A stretch of 64,000 nucleotides of DNA from positions 1,612,001 through 1,676,000 of the forward strand of contig NZ_AP025017.1 of NCBI RefSeq assembly GCF_019974135.1, read 5' to 3'. This stretch comes from Actinomyces capricornis. Lineage in GTDB: Bacteria > Actinomycetota > Actinomycetes > Actinomycetales > Actinomycetaceae. The notes under the pieces were generated by a model that ran no database searches, was not told the origin of the DNA, and saw only the letters and a list, made by a program, of their open reading frames with translations. Below, piece after piece: positions 33,396 to 40,685 of this stretch (position 1 is the first letter of the stretch; each line of letters opens with the position of its first letter). The translations under genes were made by a program, and so were the position numbers.

Positions 33396-35516
33396 TTAGT
33401 TCCCGCTGCGGCCGCCGCCGCCCGAGCTCGCGGGGGTGAAGTTCTCCACGGGCTCGCCCTCCAGGGCCGGACCCATGTAGTTCCTCCAGATCGGCACCGC
33501 CAGGTGGGAGCCGTAGATCGTGCCGTAGGACTGACCGCCGATGACCTGGTTGTTGAGCGTGCGGTAGCCGTCGGAGTGCCCCACCCAGGTGGCGGTGGCC
33601 AGCTGCGGGGTGAAGCCCACGAACCACACATTGTCGTTGTCATCCGTCGTACCGGTCTTGCCCGCCACCGGCCGCCCGATCTGGACGTCCTTGGCTGTTC
33701 CCCCCGACTGGGTGGTCGAGGTCAGGGTCTGGGCCGTCTGGTCGGCGGCCGCGGGACTCATCACCTCCCTGCAGTCGGCGCTGGGCACAGCCATCTCAGT
33801 GCCATTGGTGTCGGTCACCGAGTTGATGGCCACAGGCTTGCAGTAGGTGCCGTGGGCGGCGAAGGTGGCGAAGGCGTTGGCCATGTTCAGCGGCGGCACC
33901 TCCTGGGCACCCAGCACGATCGAGGGGCGGGGGTCCAGCGGGGTGCCGTCATTCCTGGCCACTCCCATGGAGGCCGCGAGATCCGTGACCTTGCAGACGT
34001 CCATCTCGTTGAGCATCTGGGCGTAGCCCACGTTGATGGACTGCTTCGTGGAGTCCGTGACGGTGTGGGTGCCGTCCAGGCTCTTGTCCACGTTCTGCGG
34101 AGCCCAGCTGTCAGCCAGCTCGGGGGCGCAGGAGATGGTCCAGGAACTGGCGGGGAAGGTCCGCGGCCGGGTGTTGAGGGACTGGTTCGCCGAGCGGCCC
34201 TCCTGGAACCACTGGGCCAGGATGAAGGCCTTGAAGGTCGATCCGGGCTGGAAGCCGCTGGTCCCGGACTCCGACTGTGCACCGCCATGCCGGGCGTCGG
34301 CGGCGAACACCACCTCGGTGCCGTCGACGCTCTCAACCGCAGCGTACTTCGTGTTCTGCGCCATGGCGATGATCTTGCCGGTGCCCGGCTCCACCGAGAC
34401 CACCGTGGTCTTGGCCTCCGAGGGGTCCCCGGTGGGCACGACGCTCTCGATGGCCTCCTGAGCCTTGTTCTGCTTGTACAGGTCCAGGGTGGTGGTGATG
34501 GTCAGGCCCCCGCGAATCAGCAGCTGGCGGCGCTCGGCGATGTCCTCGCCGTAGAGATCGGAGCCCAGGATCTCGTTGACCACATAGGTGCAGAAGTAGG
34601 CGGCATTACCCGCGGCGCCGCAGCCGGCCTCCGCCTCCGGCTTAACGTTGAGCATGTCGGAGATCTGGGTGGCCACGCCCTCGTCGTACTGCTCCTGGGT
34701 GATGAACTTCTCCTCCAGCATCTTGGACAGCACCCAGTCCATCCGGTTCTTGGCGTACTCCGGGTAGGCCACCGGGTCGAAGGCGCTGGGGGCGTTGGTC
34801 ACTCCCGCCATGAGGGCGGCCTCGGCCACCGTCATCTCGGCGGCGGAGTGGGAGAAGTAGTGCTGCGCGGAGGCCTCCACCCCGTAGGTGGAGGGGCTGA
34901 AGGGGGCGATGTTGAGGTAGCCCTCCAGGATCTGCTGCTTGGAGTACTTCTGCTCCAGGGTCAGGGAGTACTTCACCTCGCGCAGCTTGCGGGGGATCGT
35001 GCTCTCCGTGGCCGCCTGGATGGCGGCGGGGTCGTCCTCCTGGAGCCCGGCCTCCACCAGCACGTTGCGCACGTACTGCTGAGTGAGGGTCGAGCCTCCC
35101 TGGCGGCTGTCGGACTGGGTGTTGGAGACCAGGGCCCGCACCATGCCGGTGGGGTCGACGCCCTTGTGCTGGTAGAAGCGCTGGTCCTCCACCGCCACGA
35201 TCGCGTTCTGCATGTTGATGGAGATCTGGTCCAGCGGCACCACGATCCGGTTCTCCGCATAGAACTCGGCGATGTTGGTGCCGTCGGCCGCCTTGATGAC
35301 GGAGACCTCGCTGGGCTCCTGGATGTTGAAGTCGCTGGGCAGCTCCTCGAAGAGCTGGGTCGAGGCGTTGGTCAGGGCCGTGGTGACCCCGACGAAGGGC
35401 GCCGCGAAGCCGGCGGAGAGGATGCCCCCGGCTGTGGAGAGCAGAAGGAAGACCAGGAGCATCGAGACGACCTGGGCCGGGCTCAGGGAGCGTCCGCGAG
35501 CGGAGGATGTCGACAT
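33396..35516 (-). CDS. Class A penicillin-binding protein (transglycosylase-transpeptidase)
   Basis: 706 residues. A single N-terminal transmembrane helix is followed by a GT51 glycosyltransferase with VAVEDQRFYQHKGVDPTGMV (catalytic Glu at about 110) and RQGGSTLTQQYVRNVL. The transpeptidase has SGFQPGSTFKAFI (nucleophile Ser at about 426), SINVGYAQM (SxN) and KTGTTDDNDNVW (KTG). It polymerises and crosslinks peptidoglycan outside the membrane. Homologous to PonA2-type enzymes of actinobacteria; no PASTA domain is seen. ATG 35516 lies 6 bases after TAGTCT with no ribosome site, so a leaderless transcript is likely. Divergent from whiB. Confidence 0.96.
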   Translation of the reverse strand: MSTSSARGRSLSPAQVVSMLLVFLLLSTAGGILSAGFAAPFVGVTTALTNASTQLFEELPSDFNIQEPSEVSVIKAADGTNIAEFYAENRIVVPLDQISINMQNAIVAVEDQRFYQHKGVDPTGMVRALVSNTQSDSRQGGSTLTQQYVRNVLVEAGLQEDDPAAIQAATESTIPRKLREVKYSLTLEQKYSKQQILEGYLNIAPFSPSTYGVEASAQHYFSHSAAEMTVAEAALMAGVTNAPSAFDPVAYPEYAKNRMDWVLSKMLEEKFITQEQYDEGVATQISDMLNVKPEAEAGCGAAGNAAYFCTYVVNEILGSDLYGEDIAERRQLLIRGGLTITTTLDLYKQNKAQEAIESVVPTGDPSEAKTTVVSVEPGTGKIIAMAQNTKYAAVESVDGTEVVFAADARHGGAQSESGTSGFQPGSTFKAFILAQWFQEGRSANQSLNTRPRTFPASSWTISCAPELADSWAPQNVDKSLDGTHTVTDSTKQSINVGYAQMLNEMDVCKVTDLAASMGVARNDGTPLDPRPSIVLGAQEVPPLNMANAFATFAAHGTYCKPVAINSVTDTNGTEMAVPSADCREVMSPAAADQTAQTLTSTTQSGGTAKDVQIGRPVAGKTGTTDDNDNVWFVGFTPQLATATWVGHSDGYRTLNNQVIGGQSYGTIYGSHLAVPIWRNYMGPALEGEPVENFTPASSGGGGRSGN

Positions 35517-35941
35517 GGCCCCAGACTACGTGGAATAGCCAGATGGTGCTGTGGCGTGCTCCTCCTGTGGGCTGAGAAGACCCTAGGAAGGCTGTGGATG
35601 CGCGGCCCGGTGCGGGCCGAGGCCGCGGGTATCGCCGAGGCGATGGACCTGCTGGCGCACCGGTGGTCGCCTCCGGCGGCGGCAGGCCCCCCGAGGTCGT
35701 CGGGCTCGCTGACAGAGAACGTCTGGAGAGCACTCCCCATGCGGCGGGCGCGGCCGAGCGCGATCGGATGAGCAGGTGTGCAGGTCGCGGGGATGGCGGT
35801 GTCACGAAGGACTAGAGATGAGATGTCTGATGCATCGCAGGGTCCCGTCAGGGATTTGGCATGTGATGTTCGGTTGCCATACGGTAACGGCTGTGACGCG
35901 GCCGACATCGGCATCTGTCGTCCGTCTTAGGGGAGAGACTT
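35517..35941. other. 425-bp divergent promoter region, ponA-type gene and whiB
   Basis: No gene seen. It contains the minus-strand TAGTCT (35523-35528) for the penicillin-binding protein and, near whiB, an imperfect inverted repeat GTTGCC-atac-GGTAAC at about 35872-35887 and a GGGGAGAG ribosome site. The long spacing is typical for a regulated whiB gene. Confidence 0.5.
35523..35528 (-). promoter_or_regulatory. -10 element TAGTCT for the penicillin-binding protein gene
   Basis: On the minus strand TAGTCT is followed by GGGGCC and then the ATG, the same 6-base arrangement seen at several other genes in the window. Confidence 0.5.
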
Positions 35942-36277
35942 ATGGCAGCAAACGACCAGACCTGGGCAGCGCGGGCCGCTTGCGCGACTGTCCAGCCGGA
36001 CTATCTCTTCGGCAAAGGAGCTGAGCAGCGCGACGCGCGATCGGTGTGCTTCGCCTGTCCGGTGCGCATGGAGTGCCTGGCCGAGGCGCTCAACTCCGAG
36101 TCGAGCTTCGGCGTCTGGGGCGGGCTGACCGAGCGTGAGCGCCGCGCCCTGCTGCGGCGCTTCCCCGAGGTCGAGGACTGGGGCGTGTGGCTTGAGCGCG
36201 AGGACGACGAGCTGGTGGCGGAGATCCATGCGCGCAGGGCTCCCCGCATCCTGGCGCGCGTGCGCTGCGCCTCCTGA
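35942..36277 (+). CDS. WhiB-like iron-sulfur transcription factor
   Basis: 111 residues with the four-cysteine pattern C14, C36, C39, C45 (C-x2-C-x5-C for the last three) that binds a [4Fe-4S] cluster, and the G-V-W-G-G turn at 57-61 followed by the basic segment ERERRALLRRF for DNA and sigma-factor contacts. WhiB proteins sense O2, NO or redox state and bind domain 4 of the primary sigma factor. Position next to ponA2-like and crp genes corresponds to WhiB4 in mycobacteria, but paralogue identity is inference. Ribosome site GGGGAGAG precedes the ATG. Confidence 0.95.
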   Translation: MAANDQTWAARAACATVQPDYLFGKGAEQRDARSVCFACPVRMECLAEALNSESSFGVWGGLTERERRALLRRFPEVEDWGVWLEREDDELVAEIHARRAPRILARVRCAS

Positions 36278-36417
36278 GCCTCAGGCCCTGATTGCCCGTG
36301 GGCCCCGGCGCTCCTCGGCAGCGGGCACCGGCGAGGCATCGCGGGCGGCCGTGCGGAGCGCGTCTCACGTGCGGTGGCGGGCTTCCGGCCAGGGCCGGGC
36401 GACCCTAGGCTGAGGCC

Positions 36418-36582
36418 ATGGCAACCACGACATGGGAATACATCACCGTCCCCCTCATCACCCACGCCACGAAGCAGATCCTCGACCAGTGGGGCGCGGA
36501 GGGCTGGGAGCTCGTCCAGGTCGTTCCCGGCCCCACCGGCTCGGAGAACCTGGTGGCCTACCTCAAGCGCCCCCTGTCCTGA
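36418..36582 (+). CDS. DUF4177 domain protein (54 aa)
   Basis: A short protein, MATTTWEYITVPLITHATKQ..., with the DUF4177 core WGAEGWELVQVVPGP and the last strand LVAYLKRPLS. Function is unknown, but this small gene is conserved beside crp and whiB in actinobacteria (Rv3678A type). TAGGCT at 36406-36411 is 6 bases before the ATG, with GAGG inside the gap, so it may be leaderless or use a very short leader. It is expressed alone, convergent with crp. Confidence 0.88.
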   Translation: MATTTWEYITVPLITHATKQILDQWGAEGWELVQVVPGPTGSENLVAYLKRPLS

Positions 36583-36879
36583 CGGTGCTCACGGCGCAGG
36601 GCCGCCTCCTCCCTCGCCCCCAACAGCACTCTCAGCTGTGCTCTGCAGGAGCGCCGCATACCCCGAGTCCCTGAGGCGGGCGGCTCGCCCGGCCGACTCG
36701 GCACCCACGACGGCGCACCCACGGGCGGGCGGCCGCCCGTCGGCTGCGGGAAGCACCGAGCGCCAGCCGCTCGCCCGACGTCGTGACGCCGCATCGAGCG
36801 CAGGAGTGCCCGCCGGCGCCGAGCCGACTGCGGTGCGGCCCCGGGGCGGGGGCCTGAGGCCGGGGGCGCCCAGGGGTGC

Positions 36880-37557
36880 TCAGCGGGCCCGGCGGCGCAG
36901 GCGGTCGACGTCGAGCAGGGTGACGGCGCGCCCCTCCAGGCGGATCCAGCCGCGGGAGACGAACTCGGCCAGCGACTTGTTCACCGTCTCGCGCGAGGCG
37001 CCCACCAGCTGGGCGAGCTCCTCCTGGGTGAGGTCGTGGGGCACGTGCACGCCGTCCTCGGTGGACGAGCCGAAGCGGTCGGCCAGGTCGAGCAGCGCCT
37101 TGGCCACGCGGCCCGGGACGACGGAGAAGACCAGGTCGGCCAGGGCGGTGTTGGTGCGGCGCAGGCGCTGGGCCAGGGCGCGCAGCATGTCCTTGGCCAA
37201 CTGGGGGTGGGACTCCACGTAGGCCATGAGCTGGTTGTGGTCCAGGGTGAGCATCTCGGTGGGGGCCACGGCGGTGGCGGTGGTGGAGCGCGGGCCCGGG
37301 TCGAACAGGGTCAGCTCGCCGACGATCTCGCCGGGGCCCAGGACGGCCAGCAGGTTCTCCCGGCCATCGGGGCTGGCGTGGCCCAGCTTGACCTTGCCGG
37401 AGAGCAGGATGTAGAGCCTGTCGCCCGGGTCGCCCTCATTGAAAAGAGTCTCGCCACGGCGCAGCGTCGTCTGCGTCATCATGGCGCGCAGTTCCTCCTG
37501 CTCCTCCGGGTTCAAGCCCTCGAAGAGCGGGATCCTGGAGATGATGGTGTCTTCCAC
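36880..37557 (-). CDS. crp: Crp/Fnr-family transcriptional regulator
   Basis: 225 residues from GTG 37557, which has a perfect AGGAGG six bases upstream; upstream in-frame ATGs lack one. The cyclic-nucleotide domain includes FNEGDPGDRLYILLSGKVKL and GEIVGELTLFDPGPRSTTAT, the phosphate-binding cassette with Glu and Arg needed for cAMP. The HTH is LTQEELAQLVGASRETVNKS. Length and neighbourhood (nth divergent) match mycobacterial Crp (Rv3676) and corynebacterial GlxR, global cAMP-responsive regulators. Its targets are not visible; I saw no clear TGTGA-N6-TCACA site within the window. Confidence 0.95.
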   Translation of the reverse strand: MEDTIISRIPLFEGLNPEEQEELRAMMTQTTLRRGETLFNEGDPGDRLYILLSGKVKLGHASPDGRENLLAVLGPGEIVGELTLFDPGPRSTTATAVAPTEMLTLDHNQLMAYVESHPQLAKDMLRALAQRLRRTNTALADLVFSVVPGRVAKALLDLADRFGSSTEDGVHVPHDLTQEELAQLVGASRETVNKSLAEFVSRGWIRLEGRAVTLLDVDRLRRRAR

Positions 37558-37886
37558 GGAGGTCCTCCTGGTGGTTCTGGTAGGGCTGGCGTCCCGTGAG
37601 CGGGAGCCCTCAACGTCTATCCTGCCACGGTCTTGTGACCCAAGGCACGCCGTCGTGCATTGTAACCCTCCTGTGTCTCGCGTCAAAGGCCCAGAGGACT
37701 TGTGGTCTGACGTGTTATCTCAGAGCATGACCTCGGTCGATATCAGGTGAGGTCGATTGTGACTGATCGCGGCTGGGGGCCACCGGTCTCGGCGCGTGGT
37801 GGCCGGCCGGGCCCCGCACCTGCGGCCGGCATCGGGGCATGAGGCGCACGGTGGGCCGATGATGGTGAGAAGATGGCTGGAGAGCA
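37558..37886. other. Divergent crp-nth promoter region
   Basis: No gene. It holds the ribosome site of crp at the left. A 7-bp direct repeat GGTCGAT at 37735-37741 and 37751-37757 (16-bp period, half on each side of ATCAGGTGA) is a candidate regulator site. TTATCT at about 37715 could serve a promoter. Confidence 0.35.
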
Positions 37887-38654
37887 GTGAAGGAGATGGG
37901 TCGGGTGAATCCCAGGAGGACGGCCGGCGCCGCGGTGGCGAGTACCGCCACCCCCGGGCGTGCCGGCGACGACGGCGCCGCACCGGTCGTTGAGGTGCTG
38001 ACGCCCGGGGCCCAGGCCATGAGCGGAGCGCAGCGCGCGGCGGCCGTGGACGACGAGCTCGCCCTGCTCTACCCCGACGCCCACTGCGCCCTCGTCCATG
38101 CGGACCCTTTCCAGCTGCTCATCGCCACCGTGCTCTCCGCCCAGACCACCGACGCCAGGGTCAACACCGTCACCCCCGAGCTGTTCACCCGCTATCCCGA
38201 CGCCGCCGCACTGGCGGGGGCCAGGCGCGAGGACCTGGAGGAGATCCTGCGACCCCTGGGCTTCCAGCGCGCCAAGGCTGGGCACCTGCTGGGGATCGGC
38301 GCGGAGCTGACCGAGCGCTTCGGGGGCGAGGTGCCCCGCACGCGCGAGGAGCTCGTCGCCCTGCCCGGGGTGGGGCGCAAGACCGCCAATGTGGTGCTGG
38401 GCAATGCGTTCGGCGTGCCGGCCATCACCGTGGACACCCATGTGGGGCGGCTCTCGCGGCGCCTGGGGTGGACCACCTCGAAGGACCCGGTGCGCGTGGA
38501 GAGGGACATCGCCTCCCTGTGGGACCCCGAGCGGTGGACCGACGGCTGCCACCGGCTCATCGACCACGGCCGGGCCGTGTGCACCGCCCGGGCCCCGCGC
38601 TGCCAGGAGTGCGCCCTGCTCGCCGCCGGGCTCTGCCCGCAGGCGGGTCTCTGA
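37887..38654 (+). CDS. nth: Endonuclease III (DNA glycosylase/AP lyase)
   Basis: 255 residues from GTG 37887 (GGAG just upstream); the first 45 residues are an unstructured extension. The helix-hairpin-helix is LPGVGRKTANVVLG with the catalytic Lys, followed by ITVDTHVGRLSRRLGW with the catalytic Asp. It excises oxidised pyrimidines in base-excision repair. The iron-sulfur cluster motif reads C-x6-C-x2-C-x7-C (CTARAPRCQECALLAAGLC), two residues longer in the last gap than the usual x5. The gene pair nth/crp is divergent, as in many actinobacteria. Confidence 0.96.
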   Translation: MKEMGRVNPRRTAGAAVASTATPGRAGDDGAAPVVEVLTPGAQAMSGAQRAAAVDDELALLYPDAHCALVHADPFQLLIATVLSAQTTDARVNTVTPELFTRYPDAAALAGARREDLEEILRPLGFQRAKAGHLLGIGAELTERFGGEVPRTREELVALPGVGRKTANVVLGNAFGVPAITVDTHVGRLSRRLGWTTSKDPVRVERDIASLWDPERWTDGCHRLIDHGRAVCTARAPRCQECALLAAGLCPQAGL

Positions 38655-38679
38655 CAGAGGCCCGCCTGGCACACGCGCC

Positions 38680-39585
38680 CTACTGGGGGCCGGCGTGCTC
38701 CTCCAGGAAGGGCAGGAGGATCGAGACCAGGTCCTCGGGGGACTCCTCCTGGGGGAAGTGGCCCACCCCCCGCACCGTCACCTGGTGCAGGCGCTCCTTG
38801 ACCCGGTGGGTGTCGCGCGCATAGGCCTGGGCGGGCTGGACCGGGTCGAGCTCGCCCTGCACCGAGAGCACCGGGACCTCCACGGGCGTGGCCAGGGCGG
38901 CGGACTCCACCCGGGACAGGCGCGGACGGCGCAGCGGCTCCAGGGCGGCGCGCGCAGCACCGGGGCGCGCCAGGAGATCGGCGTAGTAGGCGGCGGGCTG
39001 GGCCAGGGCCTCGCGCGTATGGGGGCCGGCCCAGGTACGCAGGAGCCTGTCCAGGCTGCCGCGGTTGCGCAGGCGCTTCTCCGCGATCCCGGGGATCTGG
39101 AGCCCCAGGTACTGCATCGCCGAGCCCGAGAGCAGCCGGCCCCGCAGGGAGCGCATGGCCAGAGGGTGGGGCGCCCCCACCGGGACGATGGCCGACACCA
39201 GCTGCGGGGCGATACCCGGCAGTGCCCAGGCCACCTGGCCCCCCAGCCCGGCCCCCACCACGACGGCCCGCTCCGCGCCCAGGGAGCGCACCACCCCCGC
39301 GGCGTCGCGTGCCAGCGTGGCCAGGTCGTAGCCCGAGGGCGGACGGTCCGAGCCGCCGAACCCCCGCAGGTCTAAGGCTGCCACCCGGTGCCCGGCCTGG
39401 GAGAGCGCCGGGATGACGCTGCGCCAGGTCCACCAGCACTCGGGGAAGCCGTGGATGAGCAGCACCAGGGGGGCGCCGTCGTCCAGGGCCGACTCCGAGC
39501 CCGCCAGGGCGACATGGAACCGGGTGCCCCCGGCGGTCAGATCACGATGGGCCCAGGGGCCGGGCCGGTTGGCAGTGACAGGCAC
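38680..39585 (-). CDS. Alpha/beta-hydrolase, EphE-like, with altered nucleophile elbow
   Basis: 301 residues. VLLIHGFPECWWTWRSVIPA is the oxyanion-hole HGFP block typical of epoxide hydrolases and AALDLRGFGGSDRP is the next strand. The nucleophile elbow, normally G-x-D/S-x-G-G, reads VVVGAGLGGQVAW with Gly at the nucleophile position. The C-terminal VRGVGHFPQEESPEDL carries the expected His. It may therefore be inactive or non-hydrolytic. GTG 39585 is 6 bases after TAGACT (leaderless). Convergent with nth. Confidence 0.88.
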   Translation of the reverse strand: MPVTANRPGPWAHRDLTAGGTRFHVALAGSESALDDGAPLVLLIHGFPECWWTWRSVIPALSQAGHRVAALDLRGFGGSDRPPSGYDLATLARDAAGVVRSLGAERAVVVGAGLGGQVAWALPGIAPQLVSAIVPVGAPHPLAMRSLRGRLLSGSAMQYLGLQIPGIAEKRLRNRGSLDRLLRTWAGPHTREALAQPAAYYADLLARPGAARAALEPLRRPRLSRVESAALATPVEVPVLSVQGELDPVQPAQAYARDTHRVKERLHQVTVRGVGHFPQEESPEDLVSILLPFLEEHAGPQ

Positions 39586-39591
39586 CAGCGC

Positions 39592-39597
39592 AGTCTA
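39592..39597 (-). promoter_or_regulatory. -10 element TAGACT for the alpha/beta-hydrolase gene
   Basis: TAGACT, GCGCTG, then the GTG start on the minus strand. No Shine-Dalgarno sequence is present. Confidence 0.5.
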
Positions 39598-39605
39598 TCG
39601 CCGGC

Positions 39606-39929
39606 TCAAGCCAGCAGGAGGCTGAGTGCCACATAGGTGGCGGTGCCCCCGATCAGCGACAGGGCGATCGACCCCCGCCACAGGTGCAGGCCCGCTGTCG
39701 CCGCGATGCCGCCCACCGCCGGCATCCAGCTGGAGGGTGCGGTACTGACCCCGCTCAGCGTGTAGGCCACCAGCACGATCATGACCCCCAGGGGCATGGC
39801 GTGGGACAGGAAGTCCAGCAGGGGGCTGCGCGGGCGTCCCCGCAGCAGCACGAAGGGCAGGATCCGGCAGGCGAAGGTGATGAGGGCGACGACTCCGACC
39901 GCCACCGCGATCTGCGGATCGCTCAGCAT
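39606..39929 (-). CDS. azlD: AzlD-like branched-chain amino acid transport protein
   Basis: 107 residues with about four transmembrane helices and the family segments VVALITFACRILPFVLLRGR and LSHAMPLGVMIVLVAYTL. AzlD is the small subunit of the LIV-E (AzlCD/YgaZH) exporter that removes branched-chain amino acids. Its start overlaps the end of azlC by seven bases. Confidence 0.88.
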   Translation of the reverse strand: MLSDPQIAVAVGVVALITFACRILPFVLLRGRPRSPLLDFLSHAMPLGVMIVLVAYTLSGVSTAPSSWMPAVGGIAATAGLHLWRGSIALSLIGGTATYVALSLLLA

Positions 39930-40645
39930 CGCTCCTCCTCGGGCCGCACCTGCGGCCGGTGCCTGGAGCGCAGGGCGAAGAGCCCCACCAGGCCCAGGGC
40001 CAGGACCAGCAGGGCGGTCAGGAGCGTGGCCGAGCCGCCCACCGCCAGACCGGCGGCGCTGGCCACAAGAGCCAGGCAGACGACGGCCGCATCGGGGTGA
40101 TTCCGCCAGTTCTCGATGGCCAGCACCACGAACAGGGCGGTCAGGACGAAGCCGAGCAGCTCGATGCGCTCACCCAGCAGGGCCGCCAGCCCCGTGCCCG
40201 CCAGCGCCCCCGCCGTCGTGCCCACGACCCAGGAGGCCTGGCTGATGGCCTCCACGGCCAGCAGGTAGCGCCCGCTCATGGCCCGGCGGTCCTTGGCGGC
40301 CAGCAACGCGTAGACCTCATCGGTGATCGCATGGACGCCGTAGAGCCGCCGCAGCAGGCCGCCGCGAAGCCGCTCCAGGGGGAAGCCCAGGCCGTAGAAG
40401 ACGTGCCGGCCCGAGACGAAGCACGCGGACAGTGCGATCGCGGCCAGCGGCTGCCCCGCCGCCACCAGGGGTACCAGGAGCATCTGCATGGTGCCGGAGT
40501 AGATGACCAGGCTCCACACCGGTGCCCACCACCAGGACAGGCCGGCGGCCGCCAGCAGCATGCCCGCCGCCAGCCCCAGGGTGAGGTAGCCGATGATGAT
40601 CGGAACGGCGTCGCGGGCGGCGTCGCCGACGGTGCTCATGCGCAT
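39923..40645 (-). CDS. azlC: AzlC-like branched-chain amino acid exporter, large subunit
   Basis: 240 residues, multi-pass membrane protein: PIIIGYLTLGLAAGMLLAAA, the AzlC hallmark YSGTMQMLLVPLVAAG, RHVFYGLGFPLERL and HAITDEVYALLA. It forms an exporter with AzlD. A GGGAGG ribosome site precedes ATG 40645. The gap to the upstream disordered membrane protein gene is 40 bases, so the genes may share a transcript. Confidence 0.92.
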   Translation of the reverse strand: MRMSTVGDAARDAVPIIIGYLTLGLAAGMLLAAAGLSWWWAPVWSLVIYSGTMQMLLVPLVAAGQPLAAIALSACFVSGRHVFYGLGFPLERLRGGLLRRLYGVHAITDEVYALLAAKDRRAMSGRYLLAVEAISQASWVVGTTAGALAGTGLAALLGERIELLGFVLTALFVVLAIENWRNHPDAAVVCLALVASAAGLAVGGSATLLTALLVLALGLVGLFALRSRHRPQVRPEEERC

Positions 40646-40685
40646 CGCACGGCCCCTCCCGCTCCCGGAACTGGTGCGGCGCGGT

